Part shown: in pieces, positions 53,781-60,793 of the stretch | How the letters are laid out: every line of letters begins with the position of its first letter | Position numbering within the stretch: position 1 is the stretch's first letter | Source: Cupriavidus pauculus | Lineage (GTDB): Bacteria > Pseudomonadota > Gammaproteobacteria > Burkholderiales > Burkholderiaceae | Reading direction: 5' to 3' | DNA: 60,793 bases | NCBI RefSeq assembly: GCF_008693385.1 | Contig: NZ_CP044065.1 | Span: 3,657,501-3,718,293 of the forward strand | Position numbers and translations under genes: made by a program | The notes under the pieces: generated by a model | Told to the model about the DNA's origin: nothing | Databases searched by the model: none | Seen by the model: only the letters and a program-made list of their open reading frames with translations

Positions 53781-55832
53781 ATGCAGCGTGTCGAACGTGT
53801 TGCCGACGATATTTCCCTGCCTGAACTGACCTTGCGCGGCGTCATCCTCGGCGCGCTCATCACGGTGGTCTTCACGGCCTCCAATATCTACCTGGGCCTC
53901 AAGGTCGGCCTGACCTTCTCCTCGGCGATTCCCGCCGCCGTCATCTCGATGGCGGTGCTGCGCCTGTTCCCGGGGGCCAATATCCTCGAGAACAACATGG
54001 TGCAGACGCAGGCCTCGGCCGCGGGCACGCTGTCCTCGATCATCTTCATCCTGCCGGGCCTCGTCATGCTGGGACACTGGCAGGGCTTTCCGTTCTGGCA
54101 AACGCTCGCGATCTGCGCGGCGGGCGGCATGCTCGGCGTGATCTTCAGCATTCCGCTGCGCCATGCGATGGTCGTCAACAGCGACCTGCCGTATCCCGAA
54201 GGCGTCGCGGCGGCCGAGATCCTGCGCGTGGGCAGTGCGTCGCAGGAGGCCGGCACCCGATCCTCGACGGGCCTCGCGGACCTCGTGGCGGGCGGTCTGG
54301 CCGCGGGCCTGTTCAGCTTTGCCGCCGGCGGGCTGCGCGTGCTGGCGGAGGGGGCCAACGCATGGCTGGCCGTGGGCGCCTCGATCGTGCGGCTGTCCAT
54401 GGGTTTCTCGCTCGCGCTCGTGGGCGCGGGCTATCTGGTGGGCATCGTCGGCGGCATGGCGATGCTGCTCGGGCTGTTTCTTACGTGGGGCATCGCGGTA
54501 CCGTGGCTGACGGCCATCACGCCGATGCCGGCCGATGCGACGCTGGCCGCCTTCGGTACAAAGATCTGGAGCACGCAGGCACGCTTTATCGGCGCCGGCA
54601 CGATCGCGATCGCGGCCATATGGACGCTGGCCACGCTGTTCAAGCCGATGGTGGATGGCGTGCGCGCGTCCATGGGGGCGTCGTTCGGTTCGCTGCGGCG
54701 TGGCGCCCAGACCGGAGCTGCCGGCGCGGGAGATCTCCCGCGTACGCAGCGCGACCTCCCCGCACGGTGGATCGGCCTGCTGACGCTCCTGCTCGTGGCC
54801 GTGCTGGCCATCACGTTCGGATACTTCCTCGCACCGGCGCCGCTCGCCACGGGCCCCGCATGGCGGCTGGTCGCCTGCGCGGTACTGTTCGCGTTCGTGT
54901 TCGGCTTCCTCGTCGCGGCGGCGTGCGGCTATATGGCCGGACTGGTCGGATCGTCGGCAAGCCCGATTTCGGGCATCGGGATCATTGCGGTGATCCTGGT
55001 CTCCCTGCTGATTCTCGGCGTGGGCACGCTCGACGGTCTGCTTGGGACGCCCGAGGGGGGCAAGTTCGCGATCGCGCTGGCCATCTTCACGACATCGGCG
55101 GTGGTCGCGGTGGCCTCGATCTCCAACGACAACCTCCAGGATCTCAAGACGGGCTGGCTCGTCGGTGCGACGCCGTGGCGCCAGCAGGTGGCGCTGCTGA
55201 TCGGCTGCGTGGTCGGTGCCGCGGTCATCCCGCCAGTGCTGGAGCTGCTGTATCACGCGTATGGCTTCGCGGGGGCACTGCCGCGTCCGGACATGGATCC
55301 GAACCAGGCGCTGGCGGCGCCGCAGGCCACGCTGATGACGGCGATCGCCACCGGCATTTTCACGCATCAGCTCAACTGGGCGATGATCCTGACCGGCGTC
55401 GCGCTCGGCGTGGTGCTGATTGCGATCGACGAGGCGCTGCGCCGCCGGGGCGGCGTGGCGCGCCTGCCCGTGCTGGCCGTCGGCATCGGCATCTACCTGC
55501 CGCCGACGATCAGTTCGGCGCTCGTGGTGGGCGCGGTGCTGTCATGGTGGCTGATGCGCGCCGAACGCCGCCGCGCGCAGGCACGCGGCGACGACGTGCA
55601 ACAGGCGCTCGAGCATGCGGAGCGCCGCGGCACGCTGCTTGCGTCGGGGCTGATCGTCGGGGAGAGTCTGGTCGGCGTGGCGCTGGCCGCGGTCATCGGC
55701 CTGTCGGGCCATGAAGCGCCGCTCGCGCTCGTCGGCGAGGGCTTCGCGGCGACGGCCCAGTGGCTGGGCCTCGCGGTGTTCGTGCTCGTGTGCGTGGCGT
55801 TTTGCCGGCGGGTGCTGGCGGCCGCTCGCTAG
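53781..55832 (+). CDS. Oligopeptide transporter, OPT family
   Basis: This 683-residue polytopic inner-membrane protein has about 15 helices. The family hallmark NNMVQTQASAAGTLSSIIF lies near residues 73-91, with PYPEGVAAAEIL and SNDNLQDLKTGWLVGATPW further on. The bacterial members of this family (YriB/OPT superfamily) are secondary transporters of peptides or metal chelates. GGAG lies before the ATG at 53781; a longer in-frame extension upstream overlaps the Nudix gene and is an artefact. It ends 12 bases before the convergent yacG. Confidence 0.91.
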   Translation: MQRVERVADDISLPELTLRGVILGALITVVFTASNIYLGLKVGLTFSSAIPAAVISMAVLRLFPGANILENNMVQTQASAAGTLSSIIFILPGLVMLGHWQGFPFWQTLAICAAGGMLGVIFSIPLRHAMVVNSDLPYPEGVAAAEILRVGSASQEAGTRSSTGLADLVAGGLAAGLFSFAAGGLRVLAEGANAWLAVGASIVRLSMGFSLALVGAGYLVGIVGGMAMLLGLFLTWGIAVPWLTAITPMPADATLAAFGTKIWSTQARFIGAGTIAIAAIWTLATLFKPMVDGVRASMGASFGSLRRGAQTGAAGAGDLPRTQRDLPARWIGLLTLLLVAVLAITFGYFLAPAPLATGPAWRLVACAVLFAFVFGFLVAAACGYMAGLVGSSASPISGIGIIAVILVSLLILGVGTLDGLLGTPEGGKFAIALAIFTTSAVVAVASISNDNLQDLKTGWLVGATPWRQQVALLIGCVVGAAVIPPVLELLYHAYGFAGALPRPDMDPNQALAAPQATLMTAIATGIFTHQLNWAMILTGVALGVVLIAIDEALRRRGGVARLPVLAVGIGIYLPPTISSALVVGAVLSWWLMRAERRRAQARGDDVQQALEHAERRGTLLASGLIVGESLVGVALAAVIGLSGHEAPLALVGEGFAATAQWLGLAVFVLVCVAFCRRVLAAAR

Positions 55833-55844
55833 CGCCGCCGGGCT

Positions 55845-56027
55845 TCAGTCTTCGGGCAGGTCCGGCGAGGGGGTCTCGCCGGGTTTGCCACCGATCACGT
55901 ACTTCTCGGCGGCCCAGGCACCGAGGTCGATCTGCTTGCACCGATTGGAGCAGAAAGGCCGGAACTTGTTCTCGGGCACCCATTCCACATCGGTGCCGCA
56001 GGTAGGGCATTTGACTACGGCAGGCAT
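55845..56027 (-). CDS. yacG: DNA gyrase inhibitor YacG
   Basis: This 60-residue zinc protein has its metal site made of Cys7, Cys10, Cys26 and Cys30 (CPTC and CSNRC), then [13 protein letters not shown], the family hallmark. The C-terminus is acidic (SPDLPED). It binds GyrB and blocks DNA binding. It is 22 bases after zapD on the same strand. Confidence 0.96.
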   Translation of the reverse strand: MPAVVKCPTCGTDVEWVPENKFRPFCSNRCKQIDLGAWAAEKYVIGGKPGETPSPDLPED

Positions 56028-56049
56028 CGGCGTTCTTGAGTCTGCAACT

Positions 56050-56808
56050 TCAGAAATTACACAGCTTGAGCAGGAACGGGATATCGGCGTCGACCGAGCG
56101 CGGCCGCATGTCGCCGTCCTGCTGGGTGAAGCGGACCCAGAGCATGTACTTGTTCGCGCTCATCTCGGGGATGAACGCCAGCAGCGATTCGTCGAGGTAG
56201 ACCTGCATCAGCTGGTAGCTGCGGCCCGACAGCATCTGCTGGTAGCTGCCGCCGGTCGCGATGACCTTGCCGCTCTGACCCGACTCGCGCAGCAGCCGCA
56301 GCACGATGGAGGCGCCCATCCGCAGCGAAGCCAGCGGCCGCGCCCACTTGAGGACGTCGGCGCGGCGGTCTTCGGCCGGGCGATGCTGCCAGGCGTAGTA
56401 GGCGGGCAGGTCGAATTCGCAGGTGCCGCCCGGAATGATCGCGCGGCTGCGGATGCTCGTCAGCCATTCGTTCTCGGTCAGCAACTGGCCGGCCTTGCCG
56501 AAGGTCTGGTTCAGCGCGGTGATGCCCTGTTCGATCTCGGAGATCACGGCCACGAGCGCGTCCTGATCGATCTGCGGGTTCGCGCGCAGCGGCGCCAGCG
56601 CCTGGCGCTGCCGCTCGAGTTCCTTGATCAGGTCAGTCTTGAGGTCGGCGCGGCCTGCCACGTCGATGATCTCGAACAGCGTCGTGATCGCGACATGGTG
56701 CTGCAGGGCGTGTTCCTGCGCGAGGAAATAATCCAGCCGATCGAACAGGTCTTCCAGTCGCAGAAGCGTCCTGATTCGTTCGTTGAAAGGATATTCGTAC
56801 AGGATCAA
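56050..56808 (-). CDS. zapD: Cell division protein ZapD
   Basis: This 252-residue protein crosslinks FtsZ filaments by binding the C-terminal peptide of FtsZ (the end of ftsZ is in this window). The N-terminus [20 protein letters not shown] and the helical domain, followed by the beta-sheet region ([20 protein letters not shown]), fit ZapD. The start codon is TTG and lacks a clear ribosome binding site, so an upstream start is possible. It precedes yacG. Confidence 0.94.
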   Translation of the reverse strand: MILYEYPFNERIRTLLRLEDLFDRLDYFLAQEHALQHHVAITTLFEIIDVAGRADLKTDLIKELERQRQALAPLRANPQIDQDALVAVISEIEQGITALNQTFGKAGQLLTENEWLTSIRSRAIIPGGTCEFDLPAYYAWQHRPAEDRRADVLKWARPLASLRMGASIVLRLLRESGQSGKVIATGGSYQQMLSGRSYQLMQVYLDESLLAFIPEMSANKYMLWVRFTQQDGDMRPRSVDADIPFLLKLCNF

Positions 56809-56955
56809 GTGGTTGTCCGTGCTGCGGGCCGCGATGCGGCAGAAGCGGCTGTGTCGCTGAATTGCGATATTTCCCGCTTGTTTTCAGCGCATTCTATGCG
56901 AGTCGGGGCGCGAGGACAAATCCAATTGTTACGAAATCCGACGATCGTCATCGGC

Positions 56956-57020
56956 GTCGATCATCTGCGTCGATCATTTGGGTCGATCACCTGCTGCAAT
57001 CACTTGCTGCAATCACTTGC
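56956..57020. repeat. Five 13-base tandem repeats reaching into coaE
   Basis: Units start at 56956, 56969, 56982, 56995 and 57008. The first three read GTCGATCAYYTGS, the last two are identical TGCAATCACTTGC. The last unit contains the coaE stop codon (57013-57015 on the minus strand) and the last two codons. Confidence 0.9.
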
Positions 57021-57615
57021 GCCGATACAGCGCGTCGAGCCGCTCGACCTGGGGAGGCAGCGCCTCGGGCGGCCCGTCGTTGTCGATCACATCGTCCGCG
57101 CAGGCGAGCCGTGCGCTGCGCGTGGCCTGCCGGCGCATGATGGCCTCCACCTGTTCGCGCGTAAAACCGTTGCGCGCCATCACGCGCGCAATCTGGGTCG
57201 CTTCGCTGCAATCCACCACGAGCACGCGGCCCACGCGCTCGCGCCAGGTGCCGGACTCCACGAGCAGCGGCACCACGTAGATCAGATAGGGATGCGCCCC
57301 CGCGGCGCGGATGGCCTCGGCGCGTGCCATCGTCAGCGTGCGGATCAGCGGATGCGTGATGGATTCGAGCGTGCGTTTGGCTGACGGGTCCGAAAACACG
57401 CGCGCGCGCATCGCATCGCGATCCATCGCGCCGTCGGGGCGCAGGCATGCGGGCCCGAAGGCCTCCACCAGCGGGGCGATGGCCGCGCCGCCCGGCGCCG
57501 TGATCTCGTGCGCGAGCAGGTCGGTGTCGATCAGCGCCGCGCCGCGGGCGGCGAACAGGTCGGCCACCCGGGTCTTGCCGGAGCCGATACCGCCGGTCAG
57601 TCCGATTTCGAGCAT
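57013..57615 (-). CDS. coaE: Dephospho-CoA kinase
   Basis: This 200-residue enzyme carries out the last step of coenzyme A synthesis. The P-loop GGIGSGKT lies at residues 8-15, with [15 protein letters not shown], the substrate region THPLIR and VVPLLVESG, and [20 protein letters not shown] at the C-terminal end. I chose the ATG at 57615; an in-frame TTG at 57660 is less likely. No ribosome binding site is evident. It is 46 bases after pilD, and its end falls in the 13-base repeat. Confidence 0.95.
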   Translation of the reverse strand: MLEIGLTGGIGSGKTRVADLFAARGAALIDTDLLAHEITAPGGAAIAPLVEAFGPACLRPDGAMDRDAMRARVFSDPSAKRTLESITHPLIRTLTMARAEAIRAAGAHPYLIYVVPLLVESGTWRERVGRVLVVDCSEATQIARVMARNGFTREQVEAIMRRQATRSARLACADDVIDNDGPPEALPPQVERLDALYRRK

Positions 57616-57661
57616 GCGTGCGGCAGGGAGAAAGTCGTCGATGCCACAACGATACAGCAAG

Positions 57662-58525
57662 TCAGTGAATGCTCAGCGCCAATGGCAGGAGATCCGCGCC
57701 GAAGAACAGAACGATCAGGCCGGCTCCGGCGATAAACGGCCCGAACGGAAACGGCGTCTCGCGTCCCTGGCGGCGCACGACGAGCATCAGGATGCCGAAC
57801 ACCGCGCCGACCACCGAGGACAGCAGCACGAGCGCGGGCAGGGCCTGCCAGCCGAACCACGCGCCGAGCGCGCCCATCAGCTTGAAGTCGCCATAGCCCA
57901 TGCCTTCCTTGCCCCGCACGAGCTTGAACAGCCAGTAGGCGGCCCACAGCACGAGGTAGCCCGCCGCGGCGCCGATCACGGCGTCGGCGAGCGGCACGAA
58001 CAGGCCCTGGAGGTTCAGCAGCAGGCCGAGCCACAGCAGCGGCAGCGTGATCTGGTCCGGCAGCAGCTGGGTATCGGCGTCGATCATCGTGAGCGCGATC
58101 AGGGCCCAGACCATGACGATGGCGGCCAGCGCCTGCACGGTCGGGCCGTAATGCCACATCGCCAGCGCGCTGAGCGCGGCGCTGGCCAGTTCCACGAGCG
58201 GGTAGCGCACGCTGATGCGCGTCTTGCAGCCCGCGCAGCGGCCGCGCAGGAACAGATAGCTGACGACGGGGATGTTCTCCCATGCCGCGATCTGGTGCCC
58301 GCAGTGCGGACACGCCGAGCGCGGCACCACGAGGTTGTAGCGGCCGGGGTGGGGCAGAGGTTCGCCCCGCAACTCGGCGATGTAGTTCGCCTCGTCGTAT
58401 TCCATCATGCGCGGAATCCGGTGGATCACCACGTTGAGGAAGCTGCCGACCACCAGGCCGATCAGTCCGGCCGCGAAGACGAGAAAGGCCGGCGGCAGCG
58501 CCGCCAGCTCCGATACCTGCAGCAT
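57662..58525 (-). CDS. pilD: Prepilin leader peptidase/N-methyltransferase
   Basis: This 287-residue membrane enzyme cleaves and methylates type IV prepilins. The N-terminal domain has the zinc-type cysteines CPHC and CAGC. The catalytic aspartates lie in [12 protein letters not shown] and in [14 protein letters not shown], as required for the family. Six to eight membrane helices are visible. It is three bases after pilC and belongs to the pilBCD set. Confidence 0.96.
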   Translation of the reverse strand: MLQVSELAALPPAFLVFAAGLIGLVVGSFLNVVIHRIPRMMEYDEANYIAELRGEPLPHPGRYNLVVPRSACPHCGHQIAAWENIPVVSYLFLRGRCAGCKTRISVRYPLVELASAALSALAMWHYGPTVQALAAIVMVWALIALTMIDADTQLLPDQITLPLLWLGLLLNLQGLFVPLADAVIGAAAGYLVLWAAYWLFKLVRGKEGMGYGDFKLMGALGAWFGWQALPALVLLSSVVGAVFGILMLVVRRQGRETPFPFGPFIAGAGLIVLFFGADLLPLALSIH

Positions 58526-58528
58526 GCG

Positions 58529-59800
58529 TTACACCACCTGTCCCAGCTTGAAGATCGGCAGATACATCGCCACCACCATGCCGCCGATCAGTACGCCGAG
58601 GATCACGATGATCAGCGGCTCGATCAGGCTCGAGATCGCGGCCACGGCGTCATCGACCTCGCGCTCGTAGAACTCGGCCACCTTGAGCAGCATATTGTCC
58701 AGCGCACCCGATTCCTCGCCAATCTGCGTCATCTGCAGCACCATGTTGTCGAACACGTGCGTGGCCTGCATCGCGTTGGTCAGGCTGGTACCGATACGCA
58801 CGGCCTGTTCGATATCGCGCGTGGCATCGTAATAGAGCCAGTTGCCAGCGGCACCGGCCACCGATTCCATCGATTCCACGAGCGGCGTGCCGGCCGCGAA
58901 CATCGTGGCCAGCGTTCGCGTCCAGCGGGCGATCACGGCTTTGCGGAACAGACTGCCGAAGATCGGCAGCCGCAGCAGCACGCGGTCGTGGAAGCGCTGG
59001 ACCTTCTCTGACTTGTTTCGCGCGCGGAAGTAGCCGACGATGGCCAGGATCGGTGCGAAAACGATGATGTACCAGTTCGCGACGAAGAAGTCGGAGATGC
59101 CGATCACGACCAGCGTGGGCGCCGGCAGCGCCGCGCCGAAGCTCGAGAACACCCCCTTGAACGCCGGGATCACGAACAGCATCAGGATGACGGTCACCGC
59201 GAACGCCACCGTCAGCACCGCGATCGGGTAGATCATCGCGGACTTGATCTGGCTCTTCAGCGCGATGGACTTCTCCATGTACAGCGACAGCCGCTCGAGC
59301 AGCGCATCGAGAATACCGCCCTGTTCGCCGGCATCGATGAGGTTGCAATAGAGCGTGTCGAAGTATTTCGGCTGGCGGCGGAACGCCTGGGCCATGCTGC
59401 TGCCGGACTCGATGTCGAAGCGGATATCGGACAGCAGCTGCGTGAAGTTCGGATTCGCATGGCCGCGCGCGATGATGTCGATCGACTGCAGCAGCGGGAT
59501 CCCGGCCTTGAGCATCGTCGAGAGCTGGCGCGTGAAATACGCGATGTCCTTCTCGGTGATCTTGCGCCCGCGCGCCGCCTTGCGCTTCTTGAGCTTGACG
59601 ACCGTCAGGCCCTGCTTGCGCAGCGTGGCGGTGACCTCCGCCGCGCTCTCGGCGCGCTGCTCGCCCGTAAAGGACTTGCCCTTCCGGTCCTTGCCTTCCC
59701 ATTCGAAGATGTACTGCGTGGGCGCCTTCCGCCCCTTCGTTCCTGTTGCCCGGGACGGCGCCGCCGTCCGGGCGCCCGCCGCTGGTGCGCGCGTCGCCAT
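58529..59800 (-). CDS. pilC: Type IV pilus inner-membrane platform protein PilC
   Basis: This 423-residue inner-membrane protein is the platform that couples PilB to pilus assembly. It carries the two GspF/PilC domains, each with the hallmark FTRQLSTMLKAGIPLLQS and ARWTRTLATMFAAGTPLVES. Three membrane helices are evident. An Ala/Thr/Lys-rich stretch of about 25 residues precedes the conserved start YIFEWEGKDRKGKSF, longer than usual. It overlaps no gene; pilB lies 56 bases upstream. Confidence 0.96.
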   Translation of the reverse strand: MATRAPAAGARTAAPSRATGTKGRKAPTQYIFEWEGKDRKGKSFTGEQRAESAAEVTATLRKQGLTVVKLKKRKAARGRKITEKDIAYFTRQLSTMLKAGIPLLQSIDIIARGHANPNFTQLLSDIRFDIESGSSMAQAFRRQPKYFDTLYCNLIDAGEQGGILDALLERLSLYMEKSIALKSQIKSAMIYPIAVLTVAFAVTVILMLFVIPAFKGVFSSFGAALPAPTLVVIGISDFFVANWYIIVFAPILAIVGYFRARNKSEKVQRFHDRVLLRLPIFGSLFRKAVIARWTRTLATMFAAGTPLVESMESVAGAAGNWLYYDATRDIEQAVRIGTSLTNAMQATHVFDNMVLQMTQIGEESGALDNMLLKVAEFYEREVDDAVAAISSLIEPLIIVILGVLIGGMVVAMYLPIFKLGQVV

Positions 59801-59856
59801 GTTGTGACCCCCGACAAAAATTTCTTATTGGATTGCTACGTTCTTGCGCTACGTTG

Positions 59857-60793
59857 CTACGTATTCGTGGTGGCCAGCACTTCTTCGAGTGACGTGACCC
59901 CCTGCTTGACCTTGAGCAGGCCAGCCTCACGCAACGATAGCACGCCGTCGCGACGCGCCTGCTCGGCGATCTGCAGCGCCGTGCCGTGCGAGAGGATGAT
60001 CTGCTGCATGGCTTCCGTGATGGGCATCACCTGATAGATACCGCATCGTCCCTTGTACCCGCTGCCGTTGCAGCGTTCGCACCCGACCGGGTGATACGGC
60101 TGCCAGGTGCCATCGACGTCGGCCTCCCGGAAGCCCGCGTCCAGCAGCACGTCGCGCGACAGGTCGCCCGCGCGCTTGCACGTGCACAGTCGCCGCGCAA
60201 GACGCTGCGCGGTAATCAGCAGCACGCTCGATGCGATGTTGAACGGCGCCACGCCCATGTTCATCAGCCGCGTCAGCGTGGTCGGCGCATCGTTGGTGTG
60301 CAGCGTGGACAGGACCAGGTGGCCCGTCTGCGCGGCCTTGATCGAGATGTCCGCCGTTTCCAGGTCGCGGATTTCGCCGACCATGATGATGTCCGGATCC
60401 TGCCGCAGGAACGACTTGAGCGCGGCCGCGAACGTGAGGCCCGCCTTGTCGTTGACGTTGACCTGGTTGATGCCGGGCAGCTGGATTTCCGCGGGATCCT
60501 CGGCGGTCGAGATATTGATGTCGCCCTGGTTCAGCAGGTTCAGGAACGTATAGAGCGACACGGTCTTGCCGCTGCCGGTCGGGCCCGTCACGAGCACCAT
60601 GCCGTAGGGGCGCTTGATCACGTCGAGCAGCAGCGCCTTCTGGTCCGGCTCGTAGCCGAGCTGGTCGATATCGAGCTTGTCGGACGAGGATTCCAGAATC
60701 CGCATCACGATCTTCTCGCCGAACAGCGTGGGCAGCGTCGAGACGCGGAAGTCGATCGCCTTCTCGATCGTTTCCTTGCCGTCCTTGTCCTTG
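59857..60793 (-). CDS. pilB: Type IV pilus assembly ATPase PilB (partial, N-terminus outside window)
   Basis: About 312 residues of the C-terminal part are visible. Walker A is GPTGSGKT, the Asp box [18 protein letters not shown], Walker [11 protein letters not shown] and the His box [16 protein letters not shown]. The zinc-binding tetracysteine motif is CTCKRAG followed by [14 protein letters not shown]. The frame stays open to the window edge; the start and the MshEN domain are not visible. It powers pilus extension together with PilC. Confidence 0.96.
   Translation of the reverse strand, partial: KDKDGKETIEKAIDFRVSTLPTLFGEKIVMRILESSSDKLDIDQLGYEPDQKALLLDVIKRPYGMVLVTGPTGSGKTVSLYTFLNLLNQGDINISTAEDPAEIQLPGINQVNVNDKAGLTFAAALKSFLRQDPDIIMVGEIRDLETADISIKAAQTGHLVLSTLHTNDAPTTLTRLMNMGVAPFNIASSVLLITAQRLARRLCTCKRAGDLSRDVLLDAGFREADVDGTWQPYHPVGCERCNGSGYKGRCGIYQVMPITEAMQQIILSHGTALQIAEQARRDGVLSLREAGLLKVKQGVTSLEEVLATTNT

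Noticed and set aside
56956..57020. 13-base repeats considered as a CRISPR array
   Set aside because: There are no spacers and the unit is too short; no cas genes are nearby.
59833..59860. Repeated GCTACG motifs between pilC and pilB
   Set aside because: Three short copies with uneven spacing, partly overlapping the pilB stop codon; too weak to support a feature.

Overview
The window reads as a chromosome segment of a high-GC betaproteobacterium of the family Burkholderiaceae, most likely Cupriavidus or a close relative. This rests on the 23S/5S sequence, the gene order mraZ-rsmH-ftsL-ftsI-murE-murF-mraY-murD-ftsW-murG-murC-ddl-ftsQ-ftsA-ftsZ followed by lpxC, secA and argJ, the linkage pilB-pilC-pilD-coaE-zapD-yacG, and the presence of Bug-type and porin genes. 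The genus is inferred from memory of gene order and protein style, not from a search.

Layout. (1) 1-3230: the end of an rRNA operon (spacer end, 23S, 5S, strong terminator). (2) 3412-12630: a DUF3047 lipoprotein converging on a DUF2891/M20-peptidase pair, then divergently a complete five-gene dipeptide/oligopeptide ABC importer. The peptidase beside the importer suggests uptake and hydrolysis of peptides or N-acyl amino acids. (3) 12676-15295: two paralogous branched-chain-amino-acid-type binding proteins with no transporter genes beside them. (4) 15449-24582: accessory metabolism and envelope genes: a molybdopterin oxidoreductase coupled to a lipoprotein metallopeptidase, a TetR regulator with a FadD-type acyl-CoA ligase, a MarR regulator coupled to a glycine-rich lipoprotein, a Bug-type solute-binding protein and a porin. 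(5) 24916-25539: coq7. (6) 25855-43430: the complete division and cell wall (dcw) cluster with its promoter and an array of MraZ-binding repeats. Many junctions are 4-base ATGA overlaps, so translation is probably coupled along the cluster. (7) 43868-53734: a peroxiredoxin, lpxC with a strong terminator, an alpha/beta hydrolase, dciA, an M23 peptidase, secA, argJ, a DUF815 ATPase and a Nudix hydrolase. (8) 53781-60793: an OPT transporter converging on yacG-zapD-coaE-pilD-pilC-pilB on the minus strand; pilB runs off the window.

Most of the window is conserved housekeeping DNA, and I see no phage, insertion sequence, CRISPR array, tRNA gene or defence island. I did not find a whole undescribed system. 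The points most worth a second look are short non-coding structures: a 10-base-periodic MraZ operator array, a G-quadruplex motif plus a perfect palindrome at the hydrolase/dciA junction, a 13-base tandem repeat running into the end of coaE, two long hairpins after ftsZ, a foldable lpxC leader, a homopolymeric T tract before ftsZ, and an AT-rich codon island inside ddl.
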